DNA of 64,000 bases from Ulota crispa. Its lineage: Eukaryota > Streptophyta > Bryopsida > Orthotrichales > Orthotrichaceae. Position numbers and translations under genes: made by a program. The stretch is from positions 24,754,727 through 24,818,726 of the forward strand of contig OY987245.1 of the NCBI GenBank assembly GCA_963920765.1, given 5' to 3'. Positions within the stretch are counted from its first letter, which is position 1. Every line of letters begins with the position of its first letter. Below, in pieces: positions 37,271 through 49,200 of this stretch. The notes beneath the pieces were generated by a model. It saw nothing but the letters and a program-made list of their open reading frames with translations. It had not been told where the DNA came from and did not search any database.

Positions 37271-39022
37271 TCTTATTTTTTCACAATTTTTATATAGTGC
37301 ATGACAATTACAACCAACAACTCCTGAGTTTGAGCAACTAGTCTACTGCTTTACAAAAAAAATTATCATAAAATCAAGAACACCGTGATCAAGCTTGAGT
37401 TTTGTTTTTCTTCCTAGTAGATATGCTTTTGAGCTAATATGTATATTTATTTTGTTTTAGTAATTCTTGTGGCCACAATAATTGTTAGTTATAAGTGTCA
37501 TGCACTCTACTCAATTCCCTGTTTGAAGAACTTGTCAACCACTGAGGCAATGATCATATGGCGATTACAACCTAAATATTATTGAATCAATTTGCATCGA
37601 AGTTTGACCCAACATGTAATTGTTTTGCTATGTTTGAGAGAATTTAGAAACCTACCAAAAGAAATTTGGGGGTTCACTTTAGGATTTGGAGACCTTGATT
37701 TTGTCTACAACCACAAAGGAAAATACCACTGAATAACGCCAAAATTGGAGACAAATGATTACTTTCTCCATTGTTTGTAAAAAAAAATAGAAATTTTCCA
37801 TCCTAATCTGAAAACCTGAATGTGCAGGTGACAGAGCTGCTGGCCCATCCGTCCAGGCGGGGGGCCGGCCCATTTTGCTTGTGCAGAAATGAGGAAAAGC
37901 CCCTAAATGGGGAATGATTAGAACATGAGAAACCTCTCCCAACATAACCCCCTACGATCCCAGCTTCTCAGCTCGCCCTTGGGAACACACGCACTCTGCT
38001 GGCTGCCACCACGGAATTCTTCTGGGCTTTTCATTGGTCCATCCCCACGCACCCAAGCAATGCTGGTACAATTGTCCATAGTAACTTAATAACGTAAGAA
38101 GGCGTGGTGTGGAAGTAGGCATGGTGTGTACAGAACAATATGTTTTGAGACTTCTTCAACAATCAAAAGCCCTCTATAAGGGGCATTTATTAATTCTTTG
38201 TAACCAATAAGTTTAAGCACTTGAATCCATGTACATAGAGACTTGGTTACTTATTCAACCACAAGGTTGAACCATCTATTATTAGGCTTCAATGTAGGCT
38301 TTTTGGAAATGACTTGTGTTTCAATTCCATATCTTCTTGCACTACCACTACCATAGAGAATTGTTCTCTGGTCATGTTCGTTCTTAGCATTCGCTATTTT
38401 TTATAACTTCCATCCAAAGGTTGGCAAGCCTAATATTTTTGCACGAAGGGAAGAAAACAATCATTTTTTTCTCGAAATATTTTTCCCATCATTCAATCGT
38501 GTACCTAAGACACAATATGACAAAAGTCTAATGGGGTTGTAATCTTTTTAGAAATTGAGGAGATAAGGAAGGCCTATTTCACAGGCCAGTGTTGAGGTAT
38601 TGTAAGAGAAATTTGGCAATTTCACCCATTTTATTGACTTAACTATCTTTAACCCTCAAAAGCTTGGCAGGTCATCATTACTGCCCCTTTACAATATATT
38701 TACAATGGTATGACAAGTGTCTACCTGTTGAAATATTGTTTCTAAAAATTGCAAAAGTTAACATTGCATGTTGATCTCATGAGAACTGCAAGATGGACAA
38801 CATGAGACCTAAAATTGCATCATTGAGTCTTTTCAAAATTAAGATTACCTAAAAATATAAGTATATTTGGTGAAATTGTTTTTTTTTGCCTTCCATGATG
38901 CACCATGTTTTTGTGATCTTTTCCAAAAAAGAGAGAGATGAAAAACAACTATTTTTTCTATCCTACCAAGTGTTTTTTTAATGAACATGGGAAGAACATT
39001 TTCCTCCTTTGATGTTAAGGTG
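37271..39022. other. Spacer with an unassigned GC-rich island at about 37800-38110
   Basis: Mostly AT-rich. The island contains GGCGGGGGGCCGGCCC-like sequence and CCACC-rich stretches that stand out sharply, but no open frame in it matches a family I know. It may be a captured gene fragment or a former CpG-rich promoter. Confidence 0.35.
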
Positions 39023-39675
39023 TTCACCCCTAAAGAACCCTAGAATTTCTTGAGCTTCTAGGCATTTTCTCTAATTTGAAAAAAAATACACCATTTTGAT
39101 AAGTTGTATTAGCTCTTTTTAAATCATAACGCTACAAAATCAAACTAGACATGTAGAGATCACATTAGAGAAGAAAACACAGCACTGTCTCTTATAGATT
39201 GAAAGATTATAATGTTTGATCATGAGGGTGTTAAAACTGTGAAGGTGATTTGAAGTCTTTCAATCTTCTTTCCACATGTCAAATTTAAAAAGTTGGTCAC
39301 CAAAAAAATATGAGGTTAAAGGGCTTAACATGCATAGCTCCAATCAATTATAACTTCTTAAAATCTACTCTACAAATTTTTTAAATAAATTTCTAATGTG
39401 ATTTTTTCTCAAAGATCTAATGTATTTGAGGCTCATTCCCTAGAGCCCTCAACACTAAATGAGGTCAAGATTGCAATGGACACCAATGCACAAAATCTTG
39501 AATAGAAAAATCATAATCAATCATTTGCAAAATCAAATTGTTGAAGCTAAAACTAAACTTCAAAAATAAATTTTCAAAAATGTAAACTACTAGAAATAGT
39601 AATTTGGGAAGGTTTTATTTGACTTCAAAAATTGGTCAAGGACACATTTTGTCTTCATGGTCCTTTAGGGGTTAA
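39023..39675. mobile_element. TTAA-family element, ~650 bp
   Basis: Left end TTCA then CCCCTAAAGAACCCTAG; right end GGTCCTTTAGGGG followed by TTAA at 39672-39675. Non-coding and more diverged than the 931- and 962-bp copies. A Tourist-like MITE begins 12 bases after its right end. Confidence 0.65.
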
Positions 39676-39687
39676 GGTGTTAACTAA

Positions 39688-40057
39688 GGATATGTTCACA
39701 CTTGGTGTTAGAAGGGGTTGTTAGCAAAATGAATGCAGTCTAAAGGTATATCCAATTGCATCTAATTTTCCTTCACTACTAAGATAGGATGCTCTAATTT
39801 TGACCATGCTCTAATTCAAATCAGCTTTAAGAAGGGCTGACATTTTAGATCAATTATCTATTATTGTCATTGATGAGTTAGGTGAGTTTAGCAAATTACT
39901 AAGCTCACATAACTTATCAATGACAATAATAAATATTTGATTTAAAATATTAACCCTTCCTAAAACTAATCCAAATTAGAGCATGATCCAAATTAGAGCA
40001 TGGTCCAAATTAGAGCATCCTACCTAACCACTCTTAACACCAAGTGTAAACATATTC
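39688..40057. mobile_element. Tourist-like MITE, 370 bp, TAA target duplication
   Basis: The ends GGATATGTTCACACTTGGTG and the inverse of GAATATGTTTACACTTGGTG are flanked by TAA at 39685-39687 and 40058-40060. The interior is also partly palindromic. Near the right end about three tandem copies of a CCAAATTAGAGCATG unit lie at roughly 39968-40020. A 123-bp relative is at 54383-54505. Confidence 0.8.
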
Positions 40058-40060
40058 TAA

Positions 40061-40730
40061 CTAGGGTCAAAATGTGGTGAAATTCTGGCAAAAATCTGCC
40101 CGAGATTAGTAAAGCTAGCTGCGATAACAAACTCACAGTGGCCGTGTCAACATCTGACATTGGACCAATGGTTTAGCAGATATGGGTGGTCCCAAAGAAT
40201 TGACGGTTTTCACCTATGACTGGAGGGTGGACTTTTTACCACTATGATGCTTGGTCCACCTCAACCGTCTTGCAAGCCTTTCTTATTGGTTCTTCCAACA
40301 ACTCCGTTCTGTCAGGCCCTTGATTATCGTGGGTTGCAACAACTGTCGAGTATGGATTTTTCACTTGTCCATTCGGAGGAAATCCTTTCAGGACTGCTTG
40401 GAATATTGGGACCGATTTCAATGAATCGCAGAAATGTCAGTGAAGAGAATTGGTACTGTATTTGGTGCATCGATATCCGGCCTATCTTCACAAAAAGCCA
40501 ATGTAAAGGCCCAAGCAGAGGACCAGCGTTCCCGGAATTGGTTTTGGGTTTTTTTGCCAAGTGGATATATCTGTGGGAAGAAAGGAGTTATTACCATGAT
40601 ATGGAAGGAATATGGTAAAAGCATGATATATAACTCAAGGATAAAAAATTAGAACATTGGATTTTTTTGAGGTAGAGTACAATTTGCAAACCTAAAGGAA
40701 ATTGTGGAGTTTATTGATGGTTACTTTTGG
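40061..40730. other. GC-richer island, unassigned
   Basis: About 40080-40600 is GC-richer than its neighbours and allows a 124-codon + frame (40244-40618) and shorter ones. None matches a family I recognise, and the two main + frames overlap, so I do not call a gene. It could be a captured fragment of a host gene lying between two transposons. Confidence 0.3.
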
Positions 40731-40862
40731 TTAATCCCTAAAGTCCTAAGCTAAGTTTTTCACCAAAACAATTCCAAAATTGTCATTTCTAGTACAAGTA
40801 TCAAATCTTAGAAAAAAACATTTTTGACACATGTAGTTGTAAGATCTTGTACTACACTGATA

Positions 40863-41589
40863 TTAATCCCTAAAGGACCAAGGGCCCTTTTGGAGGACTT
40901 TCGGGATTTTGGGTAGGTACCGATGGTTAAACTACTTTGCGTGATTTTTTGAAACTTCTATTGAAGGTGAAGAATTCAAAAATCTAGGTGGGAATGTAAT
41001 TTGTTCTTCATTCCAACATTTATTGAAGAAGTTAAAAATAAATAATTAAAAAAAGCTGTTCAAGGGGCAGCCCAAAAACTTCTATAAAAATTGCACAATT
41101 TTCAAATAAAAATTTGAAATAGGTTGTTTAGACTTATGTAGACGTGGGGAGCTTTGAATCATTCAATTCTGATAGATGAGATGAAAGTTATGAGAACTTT
41201 TAGTTTGCGGGTAGGTGTGGTTTCGAGCGAAACCACACCTACCCGCAAACTAAAAGTTCTCATAACTTTCATCTCATCTATCAGAATTGAATGATTCAAA
41301 GCTCCCCACGTCTACATAAGTCTAAACAACCTATTTCAAATTTTTATTTGAAAATTGTGCAATTTTTATAGAAGTTTTTGGGCTGCCCCTTGAATAGCTT
41401 TTTTTAGTTATTCATTTTTAACTTCTTCAATAAATGTTGGAATGAAGAACAAATTACATTCCCACCTAGATTTTTGAATTCTTCACCTTCAATAGAAGTT
41501 TCAAAAAATCACGCAAAGTAGTTTAACCATCGGTACTTGTCTGAAATCCTGAATGTCCCCCGAGGGGACTTTGGTCCTTTAGGGGTTAA
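40863..41589. mobile_element. TTAA-bounded hairpin element, arms ~363 bp, 2-base loop
   Basis: TTAA at 40863-40866 and 41586-41589. The two arms, 40863-41225 and 41228-41589, are inverse copies meeting at TTTCG-AG-CGAAA around 41226. The inner ~300 bp of each arm are almost identical, while the outer ~60 bp differ at more than ten positions. Each arm corresponds to the left third of the 962-bp element at 42259. A transcript would fold into a long double-stranded RNA. Confidence 0.85.
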
Positions 41590-42258
41590 AAGATGTGAAA
41601 ATAAATTCAAAATTTTCACCATGTAGATTGTAAGATATTTGAATTTCAATTGACAAAAAACCATATTTTGTCGCTACAAAAATCTAGGCAGCTGCACTTC
41701 ACAAGGTCATATTTGTATGAAATTTTTCCAAAATTGTTGTAATTTTTTGGATTTGCTCTTCAAAGCAAGTCAAGTACATACTTGAAAGTTTTCAAATCAT
41801 TTGGAATTGTGTAACACATGGGAAAAAAATAGTAAGTTAAAATAAGTAGAGAATGATTCAAACGACTAAATTGTTAAGAACTTAATTATGGAAATGAAAA
41901 ATTCCAATCCAATGATTGTAATGTTGTAATGTTGTAAGAAACAATCTACATCCTCAAGTTTGTTTTTTTCCAAAATATTGAAAATTGAGTAAATCAAAGG
42001 ACTTCAAAGTTTATTTTAGAGTAGAGAATCCATAACTGCCCGCTAACAAAGTCTTCTCATAAATTTCACCTCATTGATCAAGATTGAATGATTCAAAGCT
42101 TTCCATGTATATATAAATCTAAAGAACCAATTTATAAAAGAAGAAGTTTAAATGGAATTTTTAAAGAATTTTCTTGTCTGCCTGACAAGTTGAGAAAACT
42201 ACATATCATGTAATAACTTTTGAACCATGAAATCAAATGTTATGAAAATTGTTGGACC

Positions 42259-43220
42259 TTAACCCCTAAAGGACCAACTATCCCCTCAAGGGACAAATGG
42301 ATTTTGGGCATTTACCTACAACTAATCTACTTTTTGTCGTTTTTTGAAACTTTATTGAAGGTGGGGAATTCAAAGATCTACGTGGGTATTTAATTTTTTC
42401 TTCATTCCAACATTTATTGAAGAAGTTATGCTTGAATTTCTGAAAAAGGGAGAAGGCGGGCAGCCCAAAAAAAAATAATCAAAATTGCATTAAAAATAAT
42501 AATACGAAATTGGTACTTTAGATCTATACAAATGTGAGAATCTTTAAATCATTCAATTTTGATTGATGAGATGAAAGTTATGAGGTGTTTTTGTTTGCAG
42601 GTAGGTATGGGACTCCCAAACCTCCATTCTTTTTGCCTCTTGTAAAATTTGTTGCTTCCCTCTTTTGAGCTCTTTGTGTTTTTTTTTTTTGACTATTTTT
42701 TCCAAGTTGTAGTAGACTAAGATTCCTTGGTTTTCACCATTTGGATTAAAGTAATTCAGATTTCTGAATTATTCATAAATTCTCCAATTTTGCCTACCGT
42801 ATATGCACATTTCATGGCCTTATGACATTGTATGATTTTATAAGGTATGATTTAAACCTCCAATTCATTTGAAAATTCTCCCACACATACCTAACTTGGT
42901 CTTCTACATGAAAAAAATAAACCTCAATTTTGCATAGAGCAATTTTTTTGATATAGGAGCTGTTAAAGGCTTCTGAAATTTTTGGGCAGCAGGGGTTTTT
43001 TTTTTTTTTTTTTTTTTTTCCATTTCAAATGTCAATACCTCACTCCTCTACTTCTAGAATGAGCCAAAATTTCCCCAAAAGTACCTCCTATAGTCCAGGG
43101 CAAGATCTTATGGTTGGTTTTTTGATTTTTGATTTTTTTCCTACCTTTCTACACATTCCCTCAAAAGTGGCAGTTTTTAGTGATTTTTGAAGAAAAAGGG
43201 CTTGGTCCTTTAGGGGTTAA
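42259..43220. mobile_element. TTAA-bounded element, 962 bp, full-length form
   Basis: TTAA at 42259-42262 and 43217-43220, with ends CCCCTAAAGGACCAACTATC and GGCTTGGTCCTTTAGGGG. It is homologous along its left third to the arms of the hairpin at 40863 and at its right end to the 931-bp copy at 34630. It contains a T24 run at 42996-43019 and has no coding capacity. Confidence 0.75.
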
Positions 43221-43346
43221 AGCTACTCCTTGGACATATCATGTGTGAAGATGTCATAGAAAAAAATACTTCAAAATTTATTGGTAGTGAGCTACCAAAA
43301 ATTGCTATGTTGCCAAAAAAATGGTGTTCAAGACTTTAGGGGTTAA

Positions 43347-44290
43347 TCTTGGAAATGTAAAATATTGGCAATTTTAGTGCAACATTTCAAATGTTGTAAG
43401 ACAAACATTGTTATTAACATTGTGTTACTAATTTGGGAATTGAACTCAACTTGCATTAACAAATTGCCCATTTTGTAACATTAGAGATTTGCACAATAAC
43501 AACTAGTGGAGGTTGTTGGAGTTAAGATTCAACTTTAGAATTGCAAAGCATGCTTAAACTTTGGTGCAATTCAATTGCTCATGCGTGCATTTTTGCAAGC
43601 ACACATTCCACGCAGTCAAACCTAAATTGCACAATAACAAGCAATTCAGCACTAGGTTGCACAATTCTATGGACAACAACAAGTACGCAAGTAAAGAACT
43701 TCACGGTTTGGTGGTGATTGCCATGAATGAGAGGGCTACAAAGGGTGATGTGCTATTGCAAGTTTGCAACAAAGATCAGCGTCTCAATAGTTAAACCACC
43801 AAACCTAAATTCCACTAGTTCAACTAAATTCTCCACTAACCTCAATATGCAAATTGCATAGGAGCAGATCAAAGGTTGCAATTTAGACGGTGGATATGTT
43901 GCTGCCAAAGCAATTGGTGCATGCTCAAGATAACTGAAGAACAACATCCTTAAGGCCAATATAGGAGATGAATGCAATGTGGAGTAGGAAGAAATAGCAA
44001 GCCGCAATTTGACATTTTCTAGGTACAATTTTTTGCACAAATCTCCATTTCTTTCACTTTTTTTCCCATGTACATGTAGCGCAAATTTTAATTTTGTATA
44101 AATCCAACTCAATTTAGCCTATTTAGGGAAAGCTGATCGCTTTGTGATATGTTAAAGCTAGTGACAAAATTGTAATAATGTTGCAAACGGGAAGGCCTTT
44201 TTGACATTTTTTGCTAACATATAATGCCATCCTATTTGCATAGAATTTTGACTTATGAAGATGTGTTAAAACATCTATATAGTAGTAAAA
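43347..44290. other. Spacer without a recognised gene
   Basis: Moderately AT-rich. A 119-codon frame on the - strand (44112-43753) has no family resemblance. Repeated TTGCACAAT-like phrases near 43440-43670 suggest old repeat material. Confidence 0.45.
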
Positions 44291-44610
44291 TCAAGGGGAA
44301 ATTTCATGGATACCCCTGAAATTTGCAATATTTTCATAGATACCCCTCCTTTTGCACAAGTGTCACAAATACCCTTGGATCAAAATGTTTAAACGTTTGT
44401 TTTGTTATGCATGTCATTTCCTTTTCTCTTTGTGCACACACTATTTCTTTCTTATTGTGCGTACACATAAAGAAAAAATGGAAGTGACATGCACAACAAA
44501 ACAAACATCTAAATTTTTTGGTCCAAGGGTATTTATGATATTTCTGAAAAAGCAGGGGTATCAATGAAAATATTGCAAACTTCAGGGGTATCCATGAAAT
44601 TTTACCCTTG
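44291..44610. mobile_element. Palindromic MITE with ~150-bp arms
   Basis: Near-complete inverted repeat: left end CAAGGGGAAATTTCATGGAT, right end the inverse of CAAGGGTAAAATTTCATGGA. Pairing continues inwards through ACCCCTGAA.TTTGCAATAT to an inner GTGCACACA/TGTGCGTACA region. No clear target duplication. Non-coding; the short frames on either strand mirror each other. Confidence 0.75.
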
Positions 44611-46219
44611 AGTTTTTTTTGACACCACAAAAGTGCAATCCCATTCCTTTGACTGTCTTCTCTCTACAGTACCCACATGGATATGAGCAGCGAAACTTAT
44701 GTTTGTCATGAGAGAATAAGGGGATTCTCTTTGACCAACTCCTGAAAACGAGTGGAACCTTTGCCGACTTAGCCGGTAGTCCGGTAGTGCGGCACATGGA
44801 AGTCTGTTCATAGGTCCGACACGTGGAGCTTTTTCATTTGTTCCAGGACTGTAGTGACGATTAGACGCAGTACCGTCAGTCCCTGGATCCCCGTTTCCAC
44901 GGCCGCTGGCGATGGTGATGGCGCTTGCGCTGGTGCTGGTGCGTCGGCGTTTGTTGGAGATGGCAGAAGAAGCTTGAATGGCTTGAGCATAGTCTCGGAC
45001 GCTATTAACTGATTACAACAAGCCGCACGTGATGCTGAAGCCTCTCGTCTGACTGATGATTCCCATTTATTGTTTGTTGCAATGTTTGATGGAACCGCGG
45101 GTACGGGACAGACAGTGCGCGTTCATGACGCATGTATGGGACTGTTCACCGTGTGATGTTGGACTTGGCTTGCCCTGCTCGAGCAGTGAGTCCCTAGGTG
45201 TCGGATTGAGAGCTCTGATTGAGCGACAATGCTGCGATCTTTTGTGTCGTCGTGTTTGAGATTTTGGCGCGGCCGGGAAGAATTGTGGTTGTCGCGAGTG
45301 GCCATCGTCGATCGAAAGTTTTTAGGAGAGGCAGGCAGTTCTGGAAATGCGAGATTGTATGAAATTGTCCGAAGAAGAAATTAAAGTAGAATGGACACGG
45401 CGATTTGGAGGAAGCGGGAAGCAGCAGGTGGAGTTTGAGCTTAGCATGGCCTTTGGTTACTCTCGAGGAGTGGTTGGAGTGAGATGCTCGCTCGATTGTT
45501 CAGAGACGTCGTCTGGTGCGCTTAGGACACCCTGTTCTTGTGATCTTGGCTCGGGAAGGTTTGACGGCGTTTTGTGACTACGGCGTTGACGCTCCGGAGC
45601 TCATTATCAAAGAACAGACAGGCATTGTGTGCTGAGCGCCTTTTCAGGTTTGGCGAGTTGAACGTCTGGTCCATTGTAAACCCCTGGAGCTTTATAAACA
45701 ACATGATGCATTTGTAAAACCTCGTCAAGGATCGGGGCGGCTGCTGATTATAGTGAAGACACCTGAATAGAAGGAACGGCAGTGTTGAGGTTCTTTCACA
45801 TAATTTCTACCTGAATTTTGAATGGAAGACGCCTCTTTATGCTGTTGTGAATATCTCTCGGCCTATCACCTGCAATTGATTTTCCCCGGGGTCCATGAGC
45901 AGGTTATTTCCGGAGTAGCTGCATTAGAGCGTTTTGTCGGAGTATAGAGGTAGTCCCGGTGACCCGTAGCATTCCTATCGCAATGCTGCTGTTAGAGGAC
46001 ATGGCGGCATGGAATGTATTGAGATTAAGGACGCCACTTATTTTCTTTGTGCTACAATAAGACTACCATAGATCTAGCTGTCTCCACAAGGACGGTACTC
46101 TCGCAAATATCTGGCTTCCTAACGCGAGGGCAGACAGATGGAATTGGAGTGAAGCTGGCTGTAAGGAACATGAAAGGCTATGGCCTTGGTTGTCACAGGC
46201 GAATGAGGAAGGGGAGAGT
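44611..46219. promoter_or_regulatory. GC-rich upstream region of the MIP1-zipper/DUF547 gene
   Basis: Composition rises sharply from about 44640 onwards, with CG-rich stretches near 44880-44950 and 45200-45600. Several short open frames exist on both strands, none convincing. By position it is the promoter and long leader of the + strand gene that follows. I see no clear TATA box and cannot place the transcription start. Confidence 0.45.
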
Positions 46220-49200
46220 ATGGTTATGACGGAAGTAATCGAGTTCGGCGCGAGACAGAGAAAAAGCAGCTCGTACTTTACTAATAGTAGCGAGATGGAG
46301 TGTTCTTCACCAGCTTCTACCTCGTACGGGGGTCATTCTCCATCGCAAAGGAGGAACGTTGGTTCTTCCCTACTCTCCGAACATCGAGCTGACCGAGAGG
46401 TAAATGGTTTCTTCTCGAAGATTTCCTCTTCCTACTCTCGGTTCACTTTCTCTTCTCAGTTGAGCAAATACTTCTCCAGCTTCAGTCATTTCTATTCCTC
46501 ATTTTCATTTTATATCTCCTTCAGAAAACCGCAAGGGTTCCACCGTGTTTATAAGCAGTCAGTAAGCAGGTGCATTTACCTTGCCGGTGCAGCCTTGTGA
46601 GTATATGCAGAATAACGTTTCTTGGGGAGCAGTCGGAACGCTTTACTCGTCTTGGAAATATCGTCCATCCTCTGCAATTTTTTTATTTGTAACTCTACAG
46701 AAGCCGTTATCTGTAGTGAATGAGGAAATCTTCATACGAATGCAATATATATCATGAAACACGATTCGTTTACTAACCTTCTCAGTGGAAAGACTGTTGG
46801 CCTAAGCATTTCGTTTTTGGGAAGCCCTGAGCTGCTGGTTCACTGAGAAGCATTTTTAACACTCTAAGAGTTAGGGAGTTTTCGTCACCACTTGCACCGA
46901 TGCTCAAAATAAGGGTCATAAACTTCGACGAGCGCAAAGCCTCGTATGTTGGTTTCAGCTTCTATTAGCCTTGTTACAATCCCGAGTACCGTATTACGTC
47001 CCGCTCTTGTGTGTCTGTTTCGCAAAGCCGTTTAGTTCTTCGTAAACTGTATGTTGACCGGCTTCTATCGGTTTAGATGTTATTGCATTCTGCATGTTAG
47101 TGCTCATTCGTGTCCTGACTGTCTTGACTCGAATTTTTTTGGTAATTCTAAGTGCTTGTAATGCAATTGTAATGATTCAGTTTTGGGAACCTGTACAGGT
47201 TTGGTTTTAATATTCATTGATTGCTTGCTGGCTTTACAGAAAAAATTGAAGGTGTGCAAACACGTACAATCAAGACGACGGTTGAATGGCAGCCCAGGGA
47301 GCCGGGTAAGTGTGTCAAGGTTAATCATTCGCTGATTTGCATCAATATTACTAAAGACTCTTCCTTATCTAGATCAGCGGAGATACATTTCTTGGTTGAT
47401 AGATAATTGAACAATTTCAAACTTACTTTTAGTATAGGTCAAGCAATCAAAGATTCATCGATATGATCGCACAACGTGCTTACAGTGAAGCTTGTAGGAA
47501 TTAGCAAGAGGTCAATATTTGATCCATTTTTTTTCTATCTTCACCAAGTTTACTACTGCCCGAAGTGTAGCTAAGTAGCATATGCCCAGTTGAACCGCTC
47601 TTAGAACAAAGCACTGCACACGTGTGCAGAAGACCTTCGAGAAGGCAGTGACACCGAAGACTGTGGCACCTGATTGTGGGTTGAGTTGGACTGGCAAGTT
47701 TGAAGGAAAGAGGTAGATTAATCTTTCTTTTTCAATGTCTTCTTGCTTTGAATGCGCAAGTTGAGTGCTTATTTTCATGGTCACTTGCCTTGGAATCATT
47801 TTGCACATTTTATGTTTAGCTGCAAGAAAATTCCAGTTATAGACAGGATATTCTTCCCAACTTTAATGTTTTTGATATTAAAAGTTGTCGGAGTTGTTTT
47901 GTTTTGTTTATATACGGTTCCAAAGGTGCTAAGGCCTCACATGCAATGACCTTATTATTGTTTTTTGAGTGTGACAATAAAGCTAAGTTGGTCTGAGGGA
48001 AAGCTAATTGCATCGGCTCTACTTGGATGATAGTTGGGTGAAAGTAAACTATTTTCCATAATGTTGCATAGAGGATCTAGCAACTATTCCCATAGCCAAG
48101 CAACGGTTTATAGCTCACCATAACATAACTTGCTTCCATGCAAATAGAGTTGTAACATGTAAGTCTCTCAAATGAATCACAAAGAATAAATGTTGGTGGA
48201 TATGAAAACTGACAAGTATCCTTTTGTCACGTAGCTCAAATTTGAATCCCGGCCGCAAGAAGCTGACAGGTCGGAAGTTGCTTTCATCTAAAGTTTGCCT
48301 TGCTCAACACGTGGACGCACCTGTGGAGAGTGAGGTGGGTTTCTATTATATTACCAGTCAGTCAATTGATCACTTGGGCTGTATGGATTCTTCAAATTCA
48401 TTTTGTCAATAGTTCAGTGGTTGTGTTTATGAAAGTAGAGTGTTTATGTCAGGTTTTATTGTTCTGATTATGGATATTGTAGAATAAATTGTCTTTAGGA
48501 AGGCGGTTGGCTTTTCTCGATTAAATAAGAAGTGGAATCTGGCTCAATAGGCAAATGGCGAGGAGGACCTGGAAAACTCTAAGACTTTTGAGCGTCTGGT
48601 GCAGCTGTCTGAACTCGAAGAAGAAGTGAGTTGTTTTTGCGGTTCTTTTCCTAGAAATTTTGAAAACTTTCCATTTTGCAGTGGTTTGTGATACGCTTCG
48701 GTTTCTCTAATGAGCATGGATGCTTGCAGGTCTTGCTGTTACACAAACGACTGGCGGAGGAACTTGAGTTGCGTGAAGTGTTGGAAAATGCCTTGAAACA
48801 TGCGTCAGGGTCTTTGACAAATTTTTCACGTTATCTCCCAATTTCTGTAAGCTTGTTCTTGGCAACGGAAACTCTTGATTTTGGTTCTACTTTCTGTTCA
48901 AATGTCTTCAGGGATTTAAGGTTCTTTTATCACCAAAGATTGGAAACGATTTGACAATTCTGAACACTACGTGACGCAGGCCCAAGAACTTTTGGCCAAT
49001 ATTACTCTGTTGGAGGTTGAGGTTTTGAAGTTAGAAGAAGAATCTTCGATTCTAAAGAGTGAGGTGGGACAGGCGCGCACAGAGAGGGAGATAGCTGAGC
49101 TTAAGCATTCTTCAGCAGAAAGGCCACAACTTAGGGTGGAGGGTTCTGATCTTCAATCGTTTTCTTCTCTCTCTAACGGAGATCTTAAAGACGATCACAC

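Larger units (their letters stand above)
40731..43346. mobile_element. Outer TTAA-family element carrying two nested family members
   Basis: The left border is TTAATCCCTAAAGTCC at 40731 and the right border is GACTTTAGGGGTTAA ending at 43346. Removing the two inner elements (40863-41589 and 42259-43220), each with one TTAA, leaves about 935 bp, the full length of this family. The right part also matches sequence ending at 29259. This supports one element that later received two insertions of relatives at TTAA sites. Confidence 0.7.

Noticed and set aside
40244-40618. 124-codon + frame in a GC-richer island
   Set aside because: It overlaps other frames of similar size and matches no known protein, so it is reported only as an unassigned island.
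43753-44112. 119-codon open frame on the - strand
   Set aside because: No family resemblance, no introns or promoter context, and it lies in repeat-like AT-rich DNA. Chance frame.
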